Positions 44,534 through 52,020 of a stretch of DNA of 59,212 nt are shown here, one piece after another. Under the pieces are notes generated by a model, which worked only from the letters and a program-made list of their open reading frames with translations, was not told the origin of the DNA and searched no databases. Source of the stretch: Pseudomonadota bacterium (lineage in GTDB: Bacteria; Pseudomonadota; Gammaproteobacteria; Burkholderiales; Rhodocyclaceae); NCBI GenBank assembly GCA_018261895.1, contig JAGTRT010000013.1:1-59212 (forward strand), written 5' to 3'. The position numbers and the translations under genes are program-made. The first letter of the stretch is position 1, and every line of letters starts with the position of its first letter.

Positions 44534-45733
44534 TCAGGCGGAACGCAGGATCAGCGATTTGAGCCGCGCCAGTTTCGGCGCGACCATGGGCACCGTCAGC
44601 ATGGTGCTGGCCACCGCCATGAGCAAGAGCGCGGTGAAGGTTTCGCTGGTGATGATCTGCTTGTCGAGCAGGATGTTGGCGAAGATGATCATGATCAGCG
44701 CCTTGGTTTGCAGCAGCCAGCCGATGATGCTGGCTTCGCCCGGCGCCCATTTGAGAATGCGGCCGGCGATCCGGATACCGATCAGCTTGCCGCTGACCGA
44801 GGCGACGAGGAGCAGGGCGGCAACGATGAAGACCGCGGCGCCGCCGACATTCCAGTTGGTGCGCAGGCCGGTGGACAGGAAGAAAACGGGCATGACGACG
44901 AGCAGGACATGGTGGCGCAGCATGTCCATTTTTTCCTGGTCGAACCAGTCGGCTTCCATGCTCGCCCCGGCCAGGAAAGCGCCGACCATGAAATGCAGCC
45001 CGGCCCAGTCGGCGCCGAACGAAACGACGGCTAGCCAGATCAGCGCGACATACCAGCGGTCGCGCGCCGGAATGCGCACCATCAGCTTGTGGAACAGCCA
45101 GGCCGCCACGGCGAACAGGACGAGGAATGTTCCCTGGCGGCCAATGCGTTCCCAGTCCATGAGGATCAGGGCGAGGACGCCCCAGATCGCGATGTCGTCG
45201 AGGCTGGCGTAGCGCAGGATGCGCTGGCCGATGGGTTGGCGCAGGACTTCGAGCTTTTCCATGAGCAGGATGAGGATGGGCAGCGCCGTGACCGCGCAGG
45301 CCATGCCGACGCCGACGACGAATTGCCAGGTCAAGGCCTTGGCGCCGATCCAGCCGTCGAAGCCCAGCATCAGCGCAGCGGCCGCGCAGCCGAACAGCAA
45401 GGGCGTGCCGAGTGCCAGGCCAGCCGTGACGCCGCTTTCCCGGCGGTAGGCCCAGACTTTCTTGAGATCGAGCTCGACGCCGGCAATCATCACGAAGAGC
45501 ATGACCGCCCACCAGGCGATGCCGTTCAAGGACTGGATGACCGTCGGATTGAAGACGAACTGGTAGTACTCGGGAAAGACCTTGCCGAGGATGCCCGGGC
45601 CGAGCAGGATGCCGGTGACGATCTGAACGACGACCAGTGGCGCGTAATAGTCAGTGTTGCCGAGCCGCCAGATGAGGTAGGGCACGGTGAAGATGATCGC
45701 CATGGCGATCAGGAAAATCTCGGTCGTGTTCAT
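44534..45733 (-). CDS. Cation:proton antiporter (CPA2/KefB-like membrane domain)
   Basis: 399-aa inner-membrane protein with 12-13 helices, made only of the Na+/H+-exchanger domain. The start is TEIFLIAMAIIFTVPYLIWRLGNTDYYAPLVVVQIVTGILLGPGILG; unwinding-helix and ion-site segments appear as SLDDIAIWGVLALIL and HFMVGAFLAGASME. It lacks the RCK/TrkA-N nucleotide-binding domain of KefB/KefC. It probably exchanges K+ or Na+ for protons. It is cotranscribed with the small thioredoxin downstream. Confidence 0.9.
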   Translation of the reverse strand: MNTTEIFLIAMAIIFTVPYLIWRLGNTDYYAPLVVVQIVTGILLGPGILGKVFPEYYQFVFNPTVIQSLNGIAWWAVMLFVMIAGVELDLKKVWAYRRESGVTAGLALGTPLLFGCAAAALMLGFDGWIGAKALTWQFVVGVGMACAVTALPILILLMEKLEVLRQPIGQRILRYASLDDIAIWGVLALILMDWERIGRQGTFLVLFAVAAWLFHKLMVRIPARDRWYVALIWLAVVSFGADWAGLHFMVGAFLAGASMEADWFDQEKMDMLRHHVLLVVMPVFFLSTGLRTNWNVGGAAVFIVAALLLVASVSGKLIGIRIAGRILKWAPGEASIIGWLLQTKALIMIIFANILLDKQIITSETFTALLLMAVASTMLTVPMVAPKLARLKSLILRSA

Positions 45734-45778
45734 TCCGCTGATGACTTGTTGGGGGTAACCGTCAATAAAACGTGAATT

Positions 45779-46546
45779 TCAGGCTGCTCCGGGCTTGCGG
45801 CCCAGATACTCGCGAAAGACGCCGAGGGTGACTGAGCAGGACACATCGACAAAACCGGCACGCCGCATGGCATCGAGAATGGGCTCCGGCTCAAGGGCCA
45901 GTTCGATTGTATCGCCGTAGTATTCCCAGAGCCGCTTGATATCGGCCTGACTGCGCATCAGGCTGGCCAGGAACGGCACGACACCGCGGATGTAGCCGCG
46001 CAAGGCCATTTGCCCGAGACGACTCTCCGGCCGGCTGATTTCCATGATGCAGACGCGCCCACCGGGACGCAGTACCCGGTGATATTCACTGAAGGCCAGG
46101 TCGAGATCACCCACATGGCGGAGCGCGTAACCCATGGAAACGAAGTCGACATGGTTGTCCGGCAGGGGAATCGATTCGGCGTAGGCCTCGATGGTTTCGA
46201 CGTTGAGCTTCTTGCGCAGTTCGGCCAGCATGCCGGGCGACGGATCGAGCGCCAGCAGTCGGCCCGTTGGTCCGATCAGGTGCAGTCCTTCGGCCGCCAC
46301 CAGACCAGTACCGGCCGCAACGTCGAGCAGGGTCATGCCGGCCACCAGACCGTTGCGGCGCAGAACATCGCGCCGATACCAGGCACCGCTACCCAGGGCA
46401 GTAATGCGTTCGGCCTGATCGTAGCCGCCGGCGGCCTGGTCAAACATCGCGCGGGTCGCCGCACGGCGTTCGCTTTCGCCATCAAAATAGGCCTGCAGGC
46501 GGGGGTCGGACTTCAGGGCTGCGTTCGAGGTGCTGGATTCATTCAT
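45779..46546 (-). CDS. UbiE/COQ5-like SAM-dependent methyltransferase
   Basis: 255-aa class I methyltransferase. Motif I is LLDVAAGTGLVAAEG near residues 74-88, then LLALDPSPGMLAELRKK, YALRHVGDLDLAFSEYHRVLRPGGRV and a C-terminal FVDVSCSVTLGVFREYL. It resembles UbiE but lies 12 bp downstream of a glycosyltransferase in the second pigment gene group, so it probably methylates the aryl head or another part of the pigment; a quinone role is the alternative. Confidence 0.87.
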   Translation of the reverse strand: MNESSTSNAALKSDPRLQAYFDGESERRAATRAMFDQAAGGYDQAERITALGSGAWYRRDVLRRNGLVAGMTLLDVAAGTGLVAAEGLHLIGPTGRLLALDPSPGMLAELRKKLNVETIEAYAESIPLPDNHVDFVSMGYALRHVGDLDLAFSEYHRVLRPGGRVCIMEISRPESRLGQMALRGYIRGVVPFLASLMRSQADIKRLWEYYGDTIELALEPEPILDAMRRAGFVDVSCSVTLGVFREYLGRKPGAA

Positions 46547-46558
46547 GGGAATAACCGA

Positions 46559-47323
46559 TCAGGACGAGGTTTGCAGGCGGCGCCACAGCAGTAGTGGCAG
46601 GCGGACGACAAAGCCCAGAAAAAGCCGGGTATGCATCCAGGTCAACAGCGTGTTGTCGCGCAGGTATTTGAAATGCGACACGCCGCCTTCGTCGGCCCGG
46701 AAATAACGGACTGGGGCGTCGATGTTGCGTGGCCGGACGCCGGCCCAGCACAGGCGGACGACGGCTTCCGGATCGAAATCGAAGCGGCGCATGAAACGGT
46801 TGGCACGCATGATTTTCATGAGCGGCTGGATCGGATACACGCGGAATCCGTAGAGCGAATCGCCGATGCCCATCCATAGCGTTTCGAGATTGGCCCAGCC
46901 GTTCGAGACCTTGCGGCCATTGACGCGCAGTGCCGGCGCGTCGGCATCGAAGACCGGCTTGCCGAGGACCATTTTGTCGGCTTCGGCTTGCGAAGCGGCC
47001 ATGAATGCGGGGATCAGGTTGGCCGGATGCTGGCCGTCGGAATCCATGGTCAGGGCATGCGTAAAGCCGGCAGCAGCGGCCTGCGTGATGCCTTCGAGCA
47101 CGGCTGCGCCCTTGCCGCGATTTTCCGGCAGGACGATGACTTTCAGGCCCTCATCCTCGGCGGCCAGCGCCTGCAGTTTTTCGGTACTGCCATCGGTGCT
47201 GCCATCGACCACGACCCACACCGGCATCCATTGCGCCCGGGCGGCCTGCACGGTGGCGATGACCTTGGGACCGGGGTTGTAGCTGGGAATCAGGACAAGA
47301 TGGGTGGCGGAAGCGGCGGGCAT
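46559..47323 (-). CDS. Family 2 glycosyltransferase (aryl-polyene group)
   Basis: 254-aa GT-A glycosyltransferase with VLIPSYNPG, VVVDGSTDGSTE and the metal-binding DSD in TMDSDGQHPANL. The C-terminus is hydrophobic (LFLGFVVRLPLLLWRRL) and anchors it to the inner membrane, as in dolichol-phosphate-mannose-synthase-like enzymes. Aryl-polyene and xanthomonadin clusters carry such an enzyme next to acyltransferases, for joining the polyene to a glycolipid. The next acyltransferase gene ends 25 bp upstream on the same strand. Confidence 0.9.
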   Translation of the reverse strand: MPAASATHLVLIPSYNPGPKVIATVQAARAQWMPVWVVVDGSTDGSTEKLQALAAEDEGLKVIVLPENRGKGAAVLEGITQAAAAGFTHALTMDSDGQHPANLIPAFMAASQAEADKMVLGKPVFDADAPALRVNGRKVSNGWANLETLWMGIGDSLYGFRVYPIQPLMKIMRANRFMRRFDFDPEAVVRLCWAGVRPRNIDAPVRYFRADEGGVSHFKYLRDNTLLTWMHTRLFLGFVVRLPLLLWRRLQTSS

Positions 47324-47348
47324 GGCAACAATCGGCGGAATGGGGGGC

Positions 47349-48131
47349 TCAGGCAGGCAATCCTACGGTCGACCGGAAATTTTGGCCAAATTCGAAATGA
47401 AAGTAGGCGTCCAGTTCGGCGGTAAACGCCTGGATATTGGTCGGCGGCGAGAAGCGGCGGCCGAGTCGAACCCGGCAGGTCAGGGGCAGTTGTGGCCGGC
47501 GGAAGAGGGGCCAGGCCTTGCCGAGATAGGGCGTCGAGAATTCGATGAGCAGGGTCTGGACATCGGCCTTGCTCCGGTTGGCAATCAAACCGACGCTCGG
47601 TGAGCTGGCATCGAAGGGAAAATTCAGCGTCCGCGATCCTTCGGGAAAGATGACCAGATGCGCGCCATCCTCCAGTTCTTCACGGGCGCTCAAAATGACG
47701 TTCAAGGCCACATCGTTGCGGATATAGCGGGCCAGCCGGGCGGCCGCACCGAAGAGCAGGTTGTCCATGAGCGCCGCCTTCATGACGCAGACGGCATTCG
47801 GCAGGCGCGACACGATCATCACGGCGTCGAGCAGGGAAGGGTGGTTGGCGGCGACGATGAGCGGCCCCTGGTCACGCAGCCGGTCGATTTCGCTCAAATC
47901 GAAGCGACAGGCGCAGAACAGGGAGAGGATGCGCAGATAGAGGCGAAAGCCCCAGGAAATCATGAGGCGACCAACCGTCCGGCCGGAGCGCCGGGGCAGC
48001 AGCGCATTGAGAAGCAAGGCGCAGGGCAGCCAGATCAGGCAAATCAACGCCAGCGAACCAAGCCCGACCGCCATGGCCAGGTACTCGTAGGCAATCCAGA
48101 AGGGATTGCCTGCGCTGCGACGATCAGTCAT
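47349..48131 (-). CDS. 1-acyl-glycerol-3-phosphate acyltransferase-like (PlsC) protein
   Basis: 260-aa membrane acyltransferase. ATG 48131 overlaps the end of the MipA gene. N-terminal helices are followed by NHPSLLD (the HX4D catalytic motif, about residue 95) and FPEGSRT (substrate-binding motif). The last 16 residues include HFEFGQNFRSTV (245-256), encoded by repeat copy 12, so the C-terminus of this protein is partly built from the repeat. It probably adds an acyl or polyenoyl chain to the pigment lipid, with the glycosyltransferase downstream. Confidence 0.89.
   Translation of the reverse strand: MTDRRSAGNPFWIAYEYLAMAVGLGSLALICLIWLPCALLLNALLPRRSGRTVGRLMISWGFRLYLRILSLFCACRFDLSEIDRLRDQGPLIVAANHPSLLDAVMIVSRLPNAVCVMKAALMDNLLFGAAARLARYIRNDVALNVILSAREELEDGAHLVIFPEGSRTLNFPFDASSPSVGLIANRSKADVQTLLIEFSTPYLGKAWPLFRRPQLPLTCRVRLGRRFSPPTNIQAFTAELDAYFHFEFGQNFRSTVGLPA
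47365..47399 (+). repeat. 35-bp interspersed repeat, copy 12 (3' end of the acyltransferase gene)
   Basis: ACGGTCGACCGGAAA (one mismatch), then TTTTG, GCCAAATTC and GAAATG. It is antisense to its host gene and read as HFEFGQNFRSTV, the same frame as in the P-type ATPase copy. Only four codons follow before the stop. Confidence 0.92.
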
Positions 48132-48972
48132 TGACCTTGACGCGGGTCGACGACTCTCCAAAAATCCAGGTGAAAGCGATGCCGGCAGCAAAGTAGTCTT
48201 TCTGCCTGACCAGCGGGCTGTCCTCGAAGGTGGCGCCACTCAGGTTGTCGTAACGAACGAAACCGCCGACCCAGTATTTCGGGAAGCGCTTCGACAGCGC
48301 GACGAGCGTCTGCATGCCGGCGTAACCCGCCTTGGCCTCGTAGGCCGGACGGCCGGCTGTCGCATACTGCGGGGCCACCGTGTAGTAGTAATCGTGCTGG
48401 CGCTTGTCGCCAAACAGCGGTCCGGCCAGCATGCCGAGATTCCAGCCCGGCATGCCGGGAATGTCGGTGATGTCCATGTTCAGCTTCGGATGGAAAACCC
48501 AGCCGATGCTCTTCGGCGAACCCTCGACGGTAATCGCGGCGCGCAGCGGCAGCAGCAGCTTGACGAATCGGGCGCGGTTTTCGGAACGCCAGAAGGTCAC
48601 ATCCATCTGCGGCCCGATCTCGAAAGTCCCTTCCAGATCCGGCATGCCGGCGCGCGCCCGGATGTCGTCGCTGCTCACCGGCGGCGAGAGGGCCAGACTG
48701 ACCGTCAGGTCAAGCCGGTCGGAATCGAAGAAGCTACCGCGGATACCTTGCCGGTCGGCCTTCAGAAAATCGCCGTGATAGGTGAAATGCGGCACCGGGA
48801 AAAGGAAATTATGCGTCTGGTCCGAGCCGCGATAGCTGGGAAAACTGAAGGCGGCCACGCCGGCGCCGATTTCCCACAGCGGCTGGTCTTCGGCTGCCTG
48901 CACGCCGGTCGCGCCAGCCAGCAGCCCCAAGGCAAGGCAGGCGCCCCGACGGATTGTTTTCGACATGGCCAT
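48124..48972 (-). CDS. MipA/OmpV-family outer membrane protein
   Basis: 282-aa outer-membrane beta-barrel. Signal peptide (ACLALGLLAGATGVQA) and then alternating amphipathic strands. AFSFPSYRGSDQTHNFLFPVPHFTYHGDFLKAD is characteristic of MipA/OmpV. ATG 48972 overlaps the chorismatase stop; ATG 48966 is an alternative. It sits in the middle of the minus-strand pigment group, where it may help place the pigment at the outer membrane. Other members bind the MltA-MrcB murein complex or act as adhesion-related porins. Confidence 0.9.
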   Translation of the reverse strand: MAMSKTIRRGACLALGLLAGATGVQAAEDQPLWEIGAGVAAFSFPSYRGSDQTHNFLFPVPHFTYHGDFLKADRQGIRGSFFDSDRLDLTVSLALSPPVSSDDIRARAGMPDLEGTFEIGPQMDVTFWRSENRARFVKLLLPLRAAITVEGSPKSIGWVFHPKLNMDITDIPGMPGWNLGMLAGPLFGDKRQHDYYYTVAPQYATAGRPAYEAKAGYAGMQTLVALSKRFPKYWVGGFVRYDNLSGATFEDSPLVRQKDYFAAGIAFTWIFGESSTRVKVND

Positions 48973-49973
48973 CAACTTCCCTCCAGAAGGTGCGAGGCCA
49001 TCGCCTCGATTTCGAGCAACAGATCGTGCCGGCAGATATCGGCCTGCACATAAACAATTTCGGCATTCCCGATCAACGGAAGCAGGGTTTCACGGACCAC
49101 CGGGAAATCGCCGGCATGGCGCACGTACACACGGAACGACAGTTCGGTCAGTGAATACGGACCGCTGCGCCCGAGACGGTTTGCCTCGCCGATCACGGCC
49201 TGGATATTGGCCACTGATTCCCGGCATTGCCCGGCCACATCGCCCGGGAACACGGTCTGGTGTCCGACGATGCTCGCCGTGCCGGAAATGAACAGGATTT
49301 CCTGACCGGGGAGATAAGCCAGTGCGCCGCGCGAGAAGGTCGGGCTGCGCGGACCGTAATCGGCTGGATAGTTGTAGGCACTGACCTGACGCGGATTTTC
49401 AAGCGGTACGGCCGGTGTGTCGCCAGCCAGGAAGGCTATGCTGAGCGGACCGCCGGCCAGGCCGATGGCGCAGGCCGCCGGCACATTGCCGGTCGTGCCG
49501 CGACGGCATTCGAGAAAGGCATCCTGCCGACCGATATTGAACTGGCGATAACGCTCCAGCGCATAGGTCTCGACGTTGATCTCGGCCAGGTAGTTCCACA
49601 CCCGCCAGAGGTAGGGCAATTGTTCGGCATCGAGCAGGCGGAAAATGCGGCGGTAGGCTTCCTCGCTCGCTGCCTGCAGGGGCGAAGCTTTTTCGGTTGC
49701 CGGAAAATCGTGCTCGTCGAGTTCGATGACGCCGTAAAGCAGGCCGTTCGAGCGTCGCCACGCGATACCTTCGCTATGGCCGGAGGTCATGAGCTGATCG
49801 GTCAGCCAGGTTTCACCCACGACCGGCGCGTTCGCCCCGAGAAGGGGCGCGACGACGCGCTGAACGGGCCAGGCCGGAGCACTGCCGGTCGGCACCCCGA
49901 CCAGGGCGCCACCCAGTTCGCTGCCGGTTTCACGTGAAACCACCGACGATGAAGAAACGAACTGGAGATTCAC
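48972..49973 (-). CDS. XanB2-like chorismatase (hydroxybenzoate synthase)
   Basis: 333-aa protein of the chorismatase family (XanB2, Hyg5, FkbO), with a RidA-like fold in its C-terminal half (ALAYLPGQEILFISGTASIVGHQTVFPGDVAGQCRES). XanB2 of Xanthomonas splits chorismate to 3- and 4-hydroxybenzoate, the latter the starter of xanthomonadin. It starts at GTG 49973, overlapping the halogenase stop. Its presence replaces the ammonia lyase used by other aryl-polyene clusters and predicts a hydroxybenzoyl starter activated by the ligase at 25394. Codons 11-17 (VVSRETG) contain the perfect parS palindrome. Confidence 0.87.
   Translation of the reverse strand: MNLQFVSSSSVVSRETGSELGGALVGVPTGSAPAWPVQRVVAPLLGANAPVVGETWLTDQLMTSGHSEGIAWRRSNGLLYGVIELDEHDFPATEKASPLQAASEEAYRRIFRLLDAEQLPYLWRVWNYLAEINVETYALERYRQFNIGRQDAFLECRRGTTGNVPAACAIGLAGGPLSIAFLAGDTPAVPLENPRQVSAYNYPADYGPRSPTFSRGALAYLPGQEILFISGTASIVGHQTVFPGDVAGQCRESVANIQAVIGEANRLGRSGPYSLTELSFRVYVRHAGDFPVVRETLLPLIGNAEIVYVQADICRHDLLLEIEAMASHLLEGS
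49926..49941. other. parS-type ParB-binding palindrome inside the XanB2-like gene
   Basis: GGTTTCACGTGAAACC is a perfect 16-bp palindrome containing the 14-bp chromosomal parS core GTTTCACGTGAAAC. Such sites normally cluster around oriC, which agrees with rpmH/rnpA lying about 9 kb to the right. It is positioned in the 5' coding region and constrains residues 11-17 of the protein. Confidence 0.85.
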
Positions 49974-51304
49974 TATGCGTTGTATACGACCGAATCGTCG
50001 ACCTTGCGGATGTTGAACTTGCGCCGTTTCCAGCCCATGTAGGCCTTCCTCGGCTGCATGATGCTGGCGATGTAATACAGCATCTTGAAGGCGAAGATCG
50101 ACGACCAGATCGGCGTTTTGCCGAAAATGTCACCGGCCAGCATCGACAGCACGGCTTCCTTGGTGCGGAACAGGTTGCGTGGCCCCATGAAGAATTCGCG
50201 CATGACCGGATTGGTCACGCGGTAGATAAACCACGAGAACTCCTTCGGCCCGTGTTTCATGAGCTTGTCGAAGCGTTTGAGGGCAGCCGGTGCCTTGGCC
50301 GGATTGCGCAGGCAGGTATCGATGGCCTCGGCAGCGATGACGCCACTGTTCATGGCGAGCAGCACGCCCGACGAGAACACCGGATCGATGAAGGCGTAGG
50401 CGTCGCCGAGCATGACGTAGTTGTTGCCATGGTTGCGCTCGGACACGTAGGAGAAGTTGCCGGTCGCCTCGACTTCGTTGATCAGCGTGGCGTCCTTGAG
50501 GCGCTCCATCAATTTCGGGCACTGGGCAAAGCCGTCGCGCAGGAACTGCTCGAGGCTGCGCTCGCCCTTGGTCTTCATGTAGTACGGCCAGGTCACCATG
50601 CCGATGCTGGTGATGTCGTTCTGCATCGGGATGAACCAGAACCAGCCGTGCTCGAACCAGAAAATGGTGATATTGCCCTCGGCCACGCCTTCGTGGCGCT
50701 TGCAACCAGTGAAGTGGCCGTAGATGGCCGAACTGTTGTGCTTCGGATTGCGGTGCTTGATCTGGAAACGGTTGGCCAGGAAGGTATCGCGGCCCGAGGC
50801 ATCGACGACGAAGCGGGCCTGCCATTCGGTTTCACGACCGTCGTCGTGCATGGCACGGACGGTCGCCGTGTTGTCCGGCAGGAATTCGACGGCCTTGGCC
50901 TTGCAGCCTTCATGCACTTCGACGCCCTTTTTGGCGGCATTGCGAATCAGGATGGTATCGAACTGGTCGCGCTTGACCTGGTAGGCGTGGGGCATGGTCT
51001 TGTCCCAGGCTTCGGCAAAGACGAAAACCGAGGACATGTCATGGTTCGGCGAAACGAATTCGGCGCCCGGCTTGTGCATGCCGATGGCTTTCACTTCCTC
51101 GGCAATCCCCATCCGTTCGAAGAGCGGCAGATTGGCCGGCAACAGCGATTCGCCAATGTGAAAACGTGGGTGATGCGCTTTCTCCAGCATCACCACCTTG
51201 TGACCCATTTCCGCCAGCATCGGTCCCACGGTACAACCGGCCGGCCCGCCACCGATGACGAGTACATCGCATTGCCGACGCTCCACACCCTGCTCCTGTT
51301 CCAT
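49973..51304 (-). CDS. Flavin-dependent halogenase-type oxidoreductase (xanthomonadin-like)
   Basis: 443-aa FAD protein of the tryptophan-halogenase family. The dinucleotide-binding GGGPAG is at residues 18-23, GESLLP at 51-56, a lysine at position 78 (HKPGAEF) is where catalytic Lys79 of PrnA would fall, and the halogenase signature WxWxIP is present as WFWFIP at 221-226. FAD-linked YVMLGDAYAFIDPVFSSG follows. Together with the adjacent XanB2-like gene it mirrors xanB1-xanB2 of Xanthomonas, whose pigments are brominated. It probably halogenates the aryl ring. No flavin reductase gene is visible nearby. A plain monooxygenase role is the alternative. Confidence 0.88.
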   Translation of the reverse strand: MEQEQGVERRQCDVLVIGGGPAGCTVGPMLAEMGHKVVMLEKAHHPRFHIGESLLPANLPLFERMGIAEEVKAIGMHKPGAEFVSPNHDMSSVFVFAEAWDKTMPHAYQVKRDQFDTILIRNAAKKGVEVHEGCKAKAVEFLPDNTATVRAMHDDGRETEWQARFVVDASGRDTFLANRFQIKHRNPKHNSSAIYGHFTGCKRHEGVAEGNITIFWFEHGWFWFIPMQNDITSIGMVTWPYYMKTKGERSLEQFLRDGFAQCPKLMERLKDATLINEVEATGNFSYVSERNHGNNYVMLGDAYAFIDPVFSSGVLLAMNSGVIAAEAIDTCLRNPAKAPAALKRFDKLMKHGPKEFSWFIYRVTNPVMREFFMGPRNLFRTKEAVLSMLAGDIFGKTPIWSSIFAFKMLYYIASIMQPRKAYMGWKRRKFNIRKVDDSVVYNA

Positions 51305-51343
51305 TATTGAAACCCTTGTTTTGTTCTCTGTGGCGGCGATGAA

Positions 51344-51982
51344 TTATTTGCCTTTGTAGGTCATGTAGCCCACTGTTTCGGAATGGCCGTCGATCTTGCT
51401 GACGCTTCCCTTGCCCCAATACACGTAATAGGGGCCGAAGCTCGACCACCAGTAGCGCCAGTAGGGACCGTCCAGGCGCGGATTTTCATTGGTTTGCGGA
51501 TGGCCGACGGACATGATGACCTGTTCCTTGGTCATGCCCTTCATGAGCTGGCCTTTCTCGATGGCGCCCCGCACGGCTGGCGAGAATTTGGCGATCTTGG
51601 CCTTCGGGTCGTCAAGCACGACGATCTTGTTTACCCACTGTTCGGTCGTTTCCTCAGCCCGACCGAAATCGTGACCAAGTCGATAAGCCTTGCCGTCGAC
51701 GTCGATGCTGGCGCGATAACCGTCGATTTTCAGAACGCGGATCGGCGTTCCAACGGGAATGAAGGGTAGCTGGGCGAGATTCGAATCGCTGATCCAGTCA
51801 CCGGAATAATGCAGGTTGCAGCAGGCGTAGCCGGTGCGGACGGCCGCGTCCTTCCTGGTTTCGGCGACCGGTTTGCCATCCTCGGTTTTGGTTTCGTTAC
51901 TCTTGCACGCACCCAATGCCAGGACGGCACAGGCTGCGACGGTCAACCGGAAAAAACGGCCAAAAATGAAATTTTTCTTCAT
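51344..51982 (-). CDS. Lipoprotein with a signal peptide built on the repeat
   Basis: 212-aa outer- or inner-membrane lipoprotein. ATG 51982 gives MKKNFIFGRFFRLTVAACAV, then LGAC with lipid-bearing Cys26. Residues 4-15 come from repeat copy 13. The mature part has SH3-like character (VGTPIRVLKIDGYRASIDVDGKAYRLG) and a C-terminal SmpA/OmlA-like segment (GMTKEQVIMSVGHPQTNENPRLDGPYWRYWW). The function is unknown; a BamE-like or envelope role is suggested by the last segment only. The radical SAM gene ends 38 bp upstream on the same strand, so they may be one transcript. Confidence 0.85.
   Translation of the reverse strand: MKKNFIFGRFFRLTVAACAVLALGACKSNETKTEDGKPVAETRKDAAVRTGYACCNLHYSGDWISDSNLAQLPFIPVGTPIRVLKIDGYRASIDVDGKAYRLGHDFGRAEETTEQWVNKIVVLDDPKAKIAKFSPAVRGAIEKGQLMKGMTKEQVIMSVGHPQTNENPRLDGPYWRYWWSSFGPYYVYWGKGSVSKIDGHSETVGYMTYKGK
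51939..51973 (+). repeat. 35-bp interspersed repeat, copy 13 (inside a lipoprotein signal peptide)
   Basis: ACGGTCAACCGGAAA, then AAACG, GCCAAAAAT and GAAATT. It is antisense to the host gene and read as NFIFGRFFRLTV, the third case of the same reading frame. It forms the n-region and the start of the h-region of the signal peptide. Confidence 0.92.
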
Positions 51983-52020
51983 GTCAGTGCTCCCCGATGC
52001 CCATGACGAAAGAGGGGCGA

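Noticed and set aside
45753..45779. Sequence GTAACCGTCAATAAAACG near the antiporter start as another repeat copy
   Set aside because: It matches only a few bases of the left block and has no right block.
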